DNA from: Scilla litardierei
Taxonomy: Eukaryota > Streptophyta > Magnoliopsida > Asparagales > Asparagaceae
NCBI GenBank assembly: GCA_030789695.1
Contig: CM061139.1
Span: 105,374,837 to 105,438,836, forward strand
DNA: 64,000 nt
Direction: 5' to 3'
The position numbers and the translations under genes are program-made. The notes beneath the pieces were generated by a model. That model worked only from the letters and a program-made list of their open reading frames with translations, made no database searches and was not told the origin of the DNA. Position 1 is the first letter of the stretch. Each line of letters opens with the position of its first letter. Below are positions 54,514-64,000 of this stretch, one piece after another.

Positions 54514-56265
54514 TGTTGAATATTGGACTCCCCGGATTTGGTTTTGATGATGAGCAAACATAAATAATCCATGAACTAACAATTTGTGAGCGCAGTATTG
54601 GAGATCGTCGCCAATTTCACGAGAACATTCAAAGCGACATCTCAACACTTCCCAAAGCTCGTATTCATGCCTAAAGCTTCGTTGAAGCTCATGCACCGTT
54701 TTGGAAGTTATGAAGAATCAATCGAAGCTCACGAAGACCGTTTATTAAGGTTTTATTTATAGTCTTTTAGCTTCGATATATAGAATGTTAAACCTTGAGT
54801 ATATCTTACGTTTCTATCTTCATTACGCTCATTTCGTAGCTCTAGGATCCTTGCACAAGTTCATTCTAACTTCCTCGAAGCATCGCGCTTCGATTCGGAC
54901 TTTATTGTGCATGTTAGTTGGTACAAGAACAAGTACTGACCGACTAGATGGTGATCTAGTCGGTCGACAACTCTTCTTGGACCGACTAGTTTGATTCCTT
55001 AATTTCTTGGACTTTACTGTTTACAGTTAGTCGGTCTACGTTGACTCACCGACCGACTAGTATGTGAACTAGTCGGTCAGTGATGCTTCTTTGACCGACT
55101 AGTTGTGACTTACTGTTCATGCTAAATTTCTCCTAAGCTACTGTTTATCGTTAGTCGGTCTAAGAACGTTTGGTGACCGACTAGTTGACAATCTAGTCGG
55201 TCAACTTTTGTTCTTGGACCGACTAAGTCAACTTGTGTTCAGACTATTTCATTTTGCCTCTTAGTCGGTCTACGTTCACTGACTGACCGACTAGTTGTGA
55301 AACTAGTCGGTCAGAAAGTCTTCTTGGACCGACTAGATTTCTAGGTCTGAAATTCTATCTCTTCTCAGATCTTCACTTAGTCGGTCCATGCTGTTTGACT
55401 GACCGACTAGTTGATGAACTAGTCGGTCAGTGATTGTTCTTTGACCGACTAATTCTCACAGATTTCTATCCGTTGGAGAATGACCTAACTTGTTTTTATG
55501 GGACCCTATAAATACGAACCTAGGTCATTTCTATCTAGGTTAGGGCTTCCATTCAGAGATTCATTGAGATCAAAAGAGATAGCCATTCTCACTCAAATCA
55601 AAAGCTCTCTTCCTCACACGAAACCCATTCTCTCTCATTTCTAGATCTAGAATCCATCTAGAGAGAAGCTTGTTCTTGGTGAGCTCTTCAAGCTATTGCT
55701 TGATCCTAGTCTCCAAATCATCCCTAGGCACCGATTGCTGGTCATTTCCTTGGTGCTAGGTCTTGGTGACTTCATCTTCCTCAAATCCTTCATTTCACCA
55801 TTTGGGTAAGAAAAACTCAAGGTATAGGATTTTGTGGTAAGATTATTTATTTCATATTAAACTCTTTAATATTGATTTGTGATTCTCTTGGTTGTGAGAG
55901 AAGGTTGTGATCCCGGGTTGTGGGATTCACGTTTGCTATTGCATGTATGATTTGATCTTGTGAAGGTTTTTCACAAGATATTCATAGTGGAAATCTTGAG
56001 TTAGGGTTTCTAACTCAAGTATCCGGAGGGGATCCGGGTGGTTGGGACGTAGGATCACCGGGAACAAGTCGGGGAGACTTGGGTGGATCCGAACCCATTA
56101 ACATCGTTTGTTAGCATTGTTAATTTTGTGTTGTCATTCAATTTAAGCTTCCGCAAATTGATTTGGTAGTTGTTTGCAATTTAATTTGGAATTATACTCC
56201 TTATTATTTTAAAGTACTATTCACCCCCCCTCTAGTACTTGTGCAGTAGCTGGTAGGGCATTACA
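54514..56265 (+). mobile_element. Solo LTR of SIRE-type copia family
   Basis: 1752 bp, TGTTGAATATTGG...GGGCATTACA, flanked by gagta and with no internal region. It is the product of recombination between the two LTRs of a former element. It is the only complete LTR of the family that also appears, inverted, at 1-1029. The segment TATTCACCCCCCCTCTAG near its end also appears (as CTAGAGGGGGGTGAATA) in the SIRE-type LTR at 19601, a shared mark of the lineage. TATAAATA is at 55507-55514. Confidence 0.93.
54940..55455. repeat. CTAGTCGGTC / GACCGACTAG array in solo LTR
   Basis: Same array as at 88-625, here in the opposite orientation. Confidence 0.92.
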
Positions 56266-56800
56266 GAGTAGCTCGTCCCCCCATCTCCTTCTCTGATGGC
56301 GACCTGGAGGGGTCGAGCTGCTGCATGAGGATGCCATCGTCATCAAATCTCTCATTAGGCATTCAATCGTGAGCAGACTCCTGGCCAACATAGGCAGCTC
56401 GTGCGACATCCTGTTCATGTCCAAGATTTAGAAGATTGGGCTCGACCAGGTGGAACTGAAGCCTTGCTTGGGCCCGATTGTGGCTTCACCGGATATTTGG
56501 TGCCCATTGTCAGAGTGATCACCCTGGGGAGAGGTCGAAGATCGTCACTCGAATGACGCAGTTCGTCGTTGTTGACGTCGCCTCTGCATATAACGGCATC
56601 ATTGGGCAGCCTTACTTGACTGCCGTTGAAGCTCTTCCCTCGTTGCTGCATCAAATGGTGAAGTTCCAGACTCTGCATGGGGTGGGACAGGTGCGGGGAT
56701 CCCAGAAGCTCTCGCAAAGCTGTTACGTCAGCTCCACCAAACACAAGGCGTCCGAGCAAGCTCTTTCGATCGACCTCCTCAAAGGTCGGGAGGATTGCTC
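56266..56800 (+). pseudogene. Tat-A protease (inactivated)
   Basis: After the second gagta copy the reading is ISFSDGDLEGVELLHEDA, typical of the entry to Tat protease, then IVSRLLANIGSSCDILF. The active-site triad, normally DTG, reads NIG. A stop (TAG 56428-56430) follows two residues later and more frameshifts occur in the next 300 bp, where VITLGRG-like and SLGSLT-like traces can be read in other frames. The D-to-N and T-to-I changes are G-to-A and C-to-T transitions. Confidence 0.78.
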
Positions 56801-58310
56801 ATCAACGACCAACTCCTGTGAAGGATGTAAAGGAGGTTCCAGTGGTAGAGGAAGCGGAGAAGACTGTGTCCATTCGCACAAAGCTGCCCGCAGAGCTGAA
56901 GGCGGGGCTAGACAACCTCCTTAGGGTGAATTCAGACATTTTCACATGGTCACCCTCAGACATGTCTGGCGTCGACCCTGTGGTGATCGTCCATGAATTA
57001 CATGTCGACCCAGAAGCTCGCCCTATATGGCAGAAGAAGCGAAGCGCGGGAGGAGAAAAGATGCTGACAGTGGGCGAGGAGGTGGAGCGGCTCCTTGAGG
57101 CAAGTTCATCAGAGAAGTGAGCTATCCTGATTGGGCCGCCAATGTGGTGATGGTGAAGAAGCCTAGCGGTAAATGGAGAATGTGCATGGACTTCACGGAC
57201 CTCAACAAATCCGGTCCAAAAGATAGCTTTCCACTGTCGAGGATCAACCATCTGGTGGACAACGCCTCCGGATACAAGCTGCTCACCTTCATGAACGCCT
57301 TCTCCGGCAACAATAAAATTCAGATGGCGACCCACGACGATGAGAAGACATCATTCATCACTAACCGGGGACTTTCTGCTACACCAAGATGCCATTCGGC
57401 CTAAAGAACATCGGAGCGATCTACCAACGGATGGTGAACAAAATCTTTCACCCCCAGGTCGACAGAAATCTGGATGTCTACATCGACGACATGCTGGTCA
57501 AATCAAAGAAGGCCGAGGATCATCACGTCGACCTTGAGGAGACTTTTCAGAAAGTGCGGCGCTACAACTTGCGGTTAATCCGGCAAAGTGCATTTTTAGC
57601 GTTCGGTCTGGGAAGTTCATCGGCTTCATGATCACAAATCGAGGAATCGAGGCCAATCCTGACAAGATATCTGCCCTCATCGACATGAGCGAGACAAAGA
57701 CGATCAAAGACCTGCAGAAGCTGAATGGCTGGATCGCTGCACTGGGGAGGTTTCTGTCGAAGTCCACCGAAAGGTCCCTCCCGTTCTTCAAAACTCTGCG
57801 GAAGGCCCTGAGCGAGAGGAAGGGAATAAGGAAGGAGGTCGAGTGGGACGACTCATGCACCCAAGCCGTTGTCGAACTGAAAGCATATCTTCAAAGCTCG
57901 CTCCTACTCACAAAGCCGTAGGAAGGAGAGTGGCTCGGCCTCTACCTCGCCACCTCTGAAGAAGCAGTGAGTTCGGTCCAAGTCAAAGAGGATGCGGGCA
58001 TTCAGAGGCCGGTTTACTATGCAAGTCGAGTGCTCCGGGAGGCAGAGACTCGCTACAGCCCCATCAAGAAGTTTGCCTATTGCCTGACCCTGACTGGGAG
58101 GAAGCTCCGGTCCTACTTCTAGGTGCACTCAATCATTATCTACACCAACTCACCACTCGAGAAGAATGTGAGGAGGCTGGAGAGATCGGATCGAATGCTG
58201 AATTGGAGCATCGATCTCAACGAGTTCGACATCATCTACAAGCCCATGGCGGTGATCAAGGTTCAGGCATTGGCGTACTTCATAGCGGAGTGTACCATCG
58301 AAGAGGTTGG
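56801..58310 (+). pseudogene. Tat-A reverse transcriptase and first RNase H (frameshifted)
   Basis: The RT N-terminus (AELKAGLDNLLRVNSDIFTW) lies in 56677-57120. The core is at 57117-57404 (DWAANVVMVKKPSGKWRMCM) and, after a frameshift, at 57389-57631 (MPFGLKNIGAIYQRM, catalytic VYIDDMLVKS). Connection and thumb continue from 57628 (NPDKISALIDM, LNGWIAALGRFLSKS). RNase H runs to about 58310 with RPVYYASRVLREAETRYSPI and IIIYTNSPLEK. Stops at 57919 and 58120 and at least three frameshifts inactivate it. Confidence 0.9.
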
Positions 58311-58790
58311 TGAAGCAACGCCCGACGACCAACCGGACACACAACAGCAGCAGCTCGTCGACGAGAATCCTCCATCAACTTCTACACAGTCTGGAGGCAA
58401 GCTGTGGGTCGTCCACGTCGATGGGTTAGCCACTGGGTTGGGAAGCAGAGCCGGCATTGTAATAGAGACCCTGGAGGGAAGCCTGCTGGAGTACGCACTC
58501 CACTTCAACTTCTTGATGACCAATAATGTGGCAGAGTACGAGGCGGCCATCAACGGGCTGAAGCTTTGCATGGCGCTTGGGGCGACGAATGTGCTGCTGA
58601 CCAGCGACTCAAGGCTCGTCGTCCAACAAATTGAAGGCAGCTTCGAAGCGATAGAAGATCTAATGAAGCTATACCTAAAGTGCGCCCGGGCCGAGCTCCT
58701 CAAATTCAAAAAATTGGCGGTCCAGCATCTGCCAAGGTCGAACAACCTCCGGGCCGATGCCCTCTCGAAGTTGGCATCCTCTTCTCTGGC
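58311..58790 (+). pseudogene. Tat-A second (archaeal-type) RNase H domain
   Basis: Open within the 58123-59139 frame. WVVHVDGLATGLGSRAGIVI, TNNVAEYEAAINGLKLCMAL, LTSDSRLVVQQIEGSFEA and LPRSNNLRADALSKLASS supply the four acidic positions D, E, D, D of an RNase HI fold. An additional RNase H after the normal one, thought to be acquired, is a known mark of the Tat/Ogre lineage. The domain itself has no stop here. Confidence 0.88.
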
Positions 58791-59627
58791 CGAGATTGGG
58801 AAAGCGATCTACATCGAGAACTTACCGACTCCAAGCGTCGAAGAGGGCAAACTACTGTGCGTCGACTTAGGGCAATCATGGATGAGCCCAATCGTCGCAT
58901 ACCTTCAGACTGGAGCCCTACCAGAAGACAGGCTGGAGGCACGAAAAATCGAGAGGCGGGCCTTGACGTTCGTGATCTTCGGCGGCGTACTCTACCGAAA
59001 GCGCCGCACGAGGTACGACGTCTTCCCTTATCTGAAATGCCTTGGGCCATGGAGGGTGGAGGAGGTCGTCCAAGAGATACATGAAAGGCTCTGTGGGAAT
59101 CATTACGGAGGTCGCACCTTGGCGCACAAGGCAATCTGACATGGCTACTATTGGCCGACAATGCTGAAGGACGCGACCAACTACGTCAAGCGGTGCGAGG
59201 AGTGTTAAAGATTCTTCAAACATACAACCGCACCGCCCGCCGACCTGATTTCGATCCTTAGCCCGATCACATTCGCCAAGTGGGGTCTCGATATACTCGG
59301 AACGTTCCCCATGGCCGTAGGAGGAAAGAAGTTTCTCTTCGTCGCCGTCGACTACTTCACCAAATGGATCGAGGCGGAGCCGCTGGTGCGCATCACCTGG
59401 GTGGACATGAAGAACTTCGTCTGGAAGTCAATTTTATGCTGCTTCGGGGTACCTCGTTCCATAGTGACGGACAACGGGAAACAGTTCGACTCTGCAGACT
59501 TCAGAAGCTTCTGCTCGGACTGGGGCATCAACCTCCACTTCGCTTCCATGGCACATCCACAGTGCAATGGCCTGGTCGAAGCAGCGAACAAGTACACCTT
59601 GAGCCTCTGAAGAACAAGGTCGGCAGC
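58791..59627 (+). pseudogene. Tat-A integrase, N-terminal and core part
   Basis: The zinc module (IHERLCGNHYGGRTLAHKA, then RCEEC) is crossed by TGA at 59137 and TAA at 59206. The core carries the three catalytic acids: KWGLDILGTFP, SIVTDNGKQFDS and CNGLVEAANK. The frame 59311-59610 is intact over the core. A frame break and the gcagc insertion follow at 59627. Confidence 0.9.
59623..59627. repeat. TSD gcagc (left) of large solo LTR
   Basis: Repeated at 63430-63434. Confidence 0.93.
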
Positions 59628-60419
59628 TGTAACGGCCTGTTTTCATCAAGACAACTATTTACGTATTTTTTTAAAACTATTTTGTAATGGTTTGTCAGGA
59701 GTTTTACGATTTCAAAAATTTCTTATAAAAATATTTTGAAGTACCAGACTAGTTATGGAGTATTTTAGTAAGTTCGGGTTTCACCTAATACCTCTAAATA
59801 TTATGATAAAAAATTCATTTTCAGTTATTACCGTTTTGGCTTAATGAATTTATTTTCTATTCAAACATCTTCAAAACATTTCCAAACTTCTACAGTATCG
59901 TTCTATGATCATTTAGGGCCTCCCACATTAATTTCGTAATTTTCGGAAGACGAATCAATAGAGAACCCGCAAACCCGTTTCTTAAATGTTTTGGCCTAAA
60001 ACTCGTATCTCTGTGGCTCAAACCCTGAAATGGACTTCGTATTCGCGATCCTCGCGTCGACACAATCCCGTGGGTATGTTTTCGTAATTTTTCGGATACG
60101 TTTACTAGTAGGGACAAAATCGTAATTTTTGTAAATTGCTACCATATTTGTTTTTACTAATTACGTGTTTACCTACCTAATTACCATATTAGCTATTTTA
60201 ATTAATTTTAACATACCCAACCCATCCCGTAAGCTACCCATGTGATTCATGGGTTAGCTTAATTTCCACATTTGGTCAAAAAGTTTATACCTAACCTATT
60301 AATTAGGTTTGACTAAGCTAAGTATTTAATTAATTTGTTTAATCCCATTTAAACCCAAGCCCGGGAAAGCCCACACCCGCATACACTTTACCTCTCTCAC
60401 TCTCTCACTTATTAAACCC

Positions 60420-61394
60420 ATTCTCCCGCTCCTTCGTGAACGCCCCCCCCCCCCCCCCCCCCCACGAACATCGTCGAACAGCCCCCGAGAGCTCAGCCTC
60501 CCCACTCCAACGCCATCCGATCAAAGCCCCGCTTCGAACCCACGACAACGCCCCAAACCCATCGCTCTCCGCCCGAAGCCCCACCTCCGTCCGACGAGCT
60601 CGCCTCTCCGCCAAGCCCGACTTCCGCTGCTCCGACGAGACCTCGCTGTTCGCTCCCGATGTCCCAGCAGCTCCCTTCGACAACGCATCTCACTGCCGTG
60701 TGCCACCGCCTCGAAGCCCGCTGCTCCACCGGAGCAGACCCATACCCACACACCCTCTCTCACTCACCCTCGCCTCGTGCACCGCCGTGTGCCCCGCCAC
60801 CCGTTCACCGCCCAGTTGTCTCCCTCCGACTCCCTCGCTTTCTCGCTCACGTCCTCTCCCTCTCGCCATCACCGAGCCCCGAGAGAAGCTCCCCCACTTC
60901 ACGCTCGACCTTCGCTTGTTTCCCCAAAGCCACCGACACGCCGCCAAGCTCCGCCCAGAGCTCCTCAGCTCCGACACACCCCAAGGAAACACCCCGACGC
61001 CCTCTTTCTCTCTTCGTCTCCGGTGAACACCCTGAAGCTCCTCCGAGCTTTGCACGCCATCGCACGTCTCTCCTCTGATGTAACAGCCTCCCCCGAGCAC
61101 CCAGAAGCCCGAGCGCCACTTCCATGCACCGACGAAGCCCACAACGACTCGTCACCGTCCGACTCTCTCTCTCTCTCTCGCTCTCTTCTTCTCCACCGAG
61201 AGCCCACGACGATGACGCCATCGGAAACACACCCCCGACAGCCCGCATCGTCGCTGCCGGTCTCTGCCGTGCTCTGCCGCCTCCCTTAGCTCCAAAGCCC
61301 ACGCCGCCGGTCCCCGACGCTGTCGCCGCCGCGCCTGGCTCCACCGCCGGAGAAAACCCCGCCTCCGCATGCATGAGCAAAAGAAAACGCGAGG
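60420..61394 (+). other. GC- and CT-rich leader-like block of solo LTR
   Basis: C-rich DNA (CCCTCGC, TCTCTCTCTC words) opening several overlapping frames up to 196 codons on both strands, all proline, serine and arginine rich and none with a domain. It ends at the donor site AGG|GTAAGT. It is best read as a transcribed untranslated leader, not as coding. Confidence 0.5.
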
Positions 61395-62027
61395 GTAAGT
61401 TAAATACAAAACCGTATTTTTATAAATACGAAAACGTATAAATACGGTATTTAAATAATAATTATTAAGTGAGTTTATTTGTGTTTAATTAATAATAAAT
61501 AATATACAGATCAGAAAAATACAAGACCAGCTCTAGAAAATCAGAAATAACATTCTGGAACCAATGACGCTAGTTTCATTATAATCAGACGCTTAGTTTT
61601 TCCTAAATAAATTTTTAACCCTAAATTTTAAATACGTCATTTCCATTTAAAAATTCAAAACTTCTTATTTTCACATACACCGATATACGAGAAAAATATA
61701 TGTTAAAGTACTCTGCGAGACGGTCATTTGACAGCTTATTTGCAACTTTCCGATGCAGATTGCATCCGGAATAAATTGTCGAATAATTACGTTACTTAAT
61801 TAAAAATTAGTTTTTAAATCTATTTTAAGCTTTTAAAAATTATAAAAATTACAACAAGCTTCAGAAAAACATTTTCTCTTTCAGTAAAATTATTTTCATC
61901 ATATCTAGCCTATATAAAAATTTAGAACGGTTTTCGACAACGTTTCAACCAGTTTAGAAAATCAGAACGATCAAATTATTTAAATAGAAATGTCACGTTC
62001 TTTAACCAAGTGTTCTTGTGATTGCAG
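61395..62027 (+). other. Candidate leader intron in solo LTR (633 bp)
   Basis: Donor GAGG|GTAAGT at 61395, acceptor TTCTTGTGATTGCAG|GTG at 62027. The segment between is AT-rich and U-rich on the sense strand, while the flanking exon-like DNA is GC-rich. This contrast is typical of plant introns. Confidence 0.55.
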
Positions 62028-63429
62028 GTGCACCAACGTCCGTAGAAGCCCTAGATCCAGTTCCGGCTTGCTATGTCGATCTCGAAATCCATAAGTCACA
62101 ACTAATTCTAAAATTAGAAAATTAGATAAGTGTCCCAGTATGAACTTAGGATAACACTATAGCCTCTGAACAGCTTCTTGACTTGAACTGAACTAGAGAC
62201 CTAAACTAATAGGAAAATAATCAGTTATAGATTACTTTGCCAAATTTCAACTTTGGTGGTTGTAGCACACAACCATCAACTTGGGTAAATTGTGTGCTAA
62301 ACAATACTTCTACATGCTCGAAGCATGGAATCGGTATTACAGTTGTTGGACTTGTCTCTATCCTCAGTTCTTTTTGGCACAGTCTGATTTGGAATGAGTT
62401 ACTACTCTCAGGTTTTCAATAAGAAAGTCAACCACTTGTCTTGGTTTGACTAGTAACATGTGGAATATCTTGTGGAATATCTTGTGGAATATCTTGTGAA
62501 ACATCTCAGTAGAACATCTCGTTGAACATCATGAAAGGAACATGTACATAGAACACTTAACACTTCACTGTGGTTTTTTTTGATGTAACTCATAGTTGAG
62601 AGAGTGCGGGAGTGACTGCAGTTCAATCTTCCCGTCCCGCTGCCTGAGTTTCGGCATCACGTCCTGTTGCCGGGTTTTGGCAAAATACATGTCCTGCTGC
62701 CTGTGTTTTCGGCATTCGTCTGGGTCGCGCCCAGGCAAGAGATGGACTTGATGGTCACATATTGTACTCTCCGACTTCAGTCACGTAGTGTAGTTACTTT
62801 TGCACAGTCACTTTTACCTTACGCACCACAGTCACCCTTACTTTACACGTTCCATGCACGTTACTTACTACACTTGTGTAGTCACAGTACTTTTCTTGTC
62901 GTACTTTTAGCTACAGCAGTAGCATGTTTCACTTACTTAGCATGCCTTACACTCGCACTACCACAATACAGTTGTTCTTTACTTTCAGTTTTGTTTACTT
63001 TTACTACTCAGTTGTGTACAGTTGTTGCTCATTACTTTACTTTTCACTCTGGTCTGCTTGTAAGTAGTTACTTTTGTCATACTTGTGCACTGCTTCTTTT
63101 CTATATTTAGAATTGTTGTGACTTACCTACGGTTCCATCTCCGTGGCACCGCAGACGACGTACATATGGAGGTAGATGCTCTTGAGCTAATAGCGCCAGA
63201 ATTCAACCATGAGACCGCAGCTTACAGAGTTATTTTCACTTATGTACTTTTCTTCTTTCATGTATATGTGTTGGGACATCTTGTACAGTACGAATTGTAA
63301 TAATTGGACACTATTTAAGTATTTTTGTACATCTCTGCATCGTGGCTATTTTGTTTTCACTGGTAACCTGCATGACCTGCGTAAATATCAAATAAGTAAC
63401 GGGCCCCCCCCCGAGAGTAGGTCGTTACA
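62028..63429 (+). other. 3' part of solo LTR
   Basis: AT- and pyrimidine-rich, with TTACTTTT and CAGTCAC words and TGTGGAATATCT repeated three times at about 62459-62500. Small frames (62667-63110) show no domain. The LTR ends at 63429. Confidence 0.55.
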
Positions 63430-63876
63430 GCAGCGCTCTTGGTTCTTGGCCCGATGAGCTACCCGGCATCCTCTGGTCCTACTACACCACATACAAAGCT
63501 TCAACCGACGAGAGCCCCTTCATGCTACCTTATGGGGCGGAGGCCGTCATCCTAGTGAAGGTCGGCGAGGAATCCTTCCGGCTCAAGTACTTCAACGAAG
63601 AAGCAAACGAAGAAGGCCTCGACATCAACATCGAGCTCGTCGACGAGGTAAGGGGTAGTGCACTAACAAATCTAATCAAGCACAGCCAAAGGATTTCGAG
63701 ATACTATAATTCCTGCGTCAGGAAGCAGAGCTTCAGAGTCAGCGACCTCGTCCTCAGGGACTCAACCTTCAGACCGGCGATCGGCCACCGAGGAAAGCTC
63801 TCCGTAAAATGGGAAGGCCTCTACACTATAGCAGACGTCGTAGGACCGGCGACCTACATGTTGGCAACCATGTAGG
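63430..63876 (+). pseudogene. Tat-A integrase C-terminal part
   Basis: Resumes after the second gcagc copy in frame with the end of the preceding fragment (SWPDELPGILWSYYTT), followed by ESPFMLPYGAEAVILVKVG and the C-terminal SH3-like module (GHRGKLSVKWEGLYTIADVV). It stops at TAG 63873-63875; the reading continues with further stops to NADHLLKYFQ near 63930, the normal end of Tat pol. Confidence 0.88.
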
Positions 63877-64000
63877 ACGAGGAGCTAGCCCATCCTTAGA
63901 ATGCCGATCATTTGCTCAAATACTTTCAATAAATGTGTTTCCTTATACATTAAATAAATATTTTTAATAAATTTCTGTGTTTGTACACTCAATGAGTCGT
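63877..64000 (+). other. End of Tat-A pol and start of 3' region
   Basis: The last pol codons with extra stops (to about 63930), then AT-rich DNA with AATAAAT motifs. The tandem-repeat or antisense region and 3' LTR expected of Tat elements would lie beyond the window. Confidence 0.5.

Larger units (their letters stand above)
59628..63429 (+). mobile_element. 3.8-kb solo LTR, probably Tekay/Del type
   Basis: Starts TGTAACGGCC, ends GTCGTTACA and has a perfect gcagc duplication. No internal coding region, primer site or second LTR is found, so it is a solo LTR. Its start resembles the Tekay LTR here (TGTAACGGTC), but the sequences are otherwise unalike, so it is a different family. The interior has AT-rich ends, a C-run (60443-60463) and a roughly 950-bp GC- and CT-rich block (60420-61390). 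A near-consensus donor and acceptor bound a 633-bp segment. Plus orientation is inferred from the ends. Confidence 0.85.
34118..64000 (+). mobile_element. Tat-lineage Ty3/gypsy element (Tat-A), host of four insertions, 3' end outside window
   Basis: An old plus-strand element with a 5' LTR (34118-35333), Tat primer site, gag, protease, RT, RNase H, a second RNase H and integrase. Its own sequence totals only about 7.2 kb here. The rest is four later insertions, each with a 5-bp duplication: gctca (35743/42157), agcat (42516/53226), gagta (54509/56266) and gcagc (59623/63430). At three sites, dropping the insert and one duplication lets the reading frame continue directly; at the fourth (gagta) the frame changes, so a separate indel lies nearby. 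Many stops mark it as long inactive. Confidence 0.93.

Noticed and set aside
60436..61289. Proline/serine-rich frames up to 196 codons
   Set aside because: C-rich LTR leader DNA opens frames on both strands at once; no domain and no codon signature.
62667..63110. 147-codon hydrophobic frame in the solo LTR
   Set aside because: Pyrimidine-rich DNA yields Leu/Ser/Phe-rich translation; no start context, family or conservation evidence.

Overview
The window is plant nuclear DNA and almost entirely transposable elements. The evidence is the Ty3/gypsy lineages Athila, Tat and Tekay, SIRE-type Ty1/copia elements, a hAT-type MITE with 8-bp target-site duplications, primer binding sites matching plant tRNA-Asp and initiator tRNA-Met, and spliceosomal-type introns. 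I see no intact host gene, rRNA, tRNA or CRISPR array. The species cannot be told. The dense nesting of many LTR families suggests a repeat-rich angiosperm genome.

Layout. 1-1029 is a cut-off SIRE-type copia LTR on the minus strand; its family returns as a complete solo LTR at 54514-56265. 1030-6405 has no gene but is rich in very short hairpins, many built on one TTCAG loop, and includes a GC-rich island at 5608-5990; it runs into a probable 129-bp copia LTR (6406-6534). 6851-17686 is a complete but decayed Athila element (minus strand, TSD tgtag), with a 656-bp hAT MITE in its 5' LTR. 17692-18830 is unassigned low-copy-looking DNA. 18831-26373 is a second hAT-family copy split by a gag-only SIRE-type element (19601-26358, TSD cgttt). 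26630-34107 is a minus-strand Tat element (Tat-B) with gag, a hypervariable tandem-repeat block and a plus-strand antisense gene, but no pol.

From 34118 to beyond the window end lies an old plus-strand Tat element (Tat-A). It is split by four insertions, each with a 5-bp TSD: a young non-autonomous Athila relative (35748-42156, gctca), a chromodomain Tekay element (42521-53225, agcat), the SIRE solo LTR (54514-56265, gagta) and a 3.8-kb solo LTR (59628-63429, gcagc). Tat-A's gag, protease, RT, two RNase H domains and integrase can be followed across the gaps.

How the parts relate. Several elements lack pol (the SIRE element, Tat-B, the Athila relative) and must have moved using enzymes from relatives. 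The most interesting signals are the TTCAG-loop hairpin field, tandem repeats in Tat-B whose stems covary, two frame-preserving introns in Tekay gag-pol, a leader intron in the large solo LTR, the spliced antisense gene of Tat-B, and a foldback element made of three perfect hairpins inside the Tat-A LTR.
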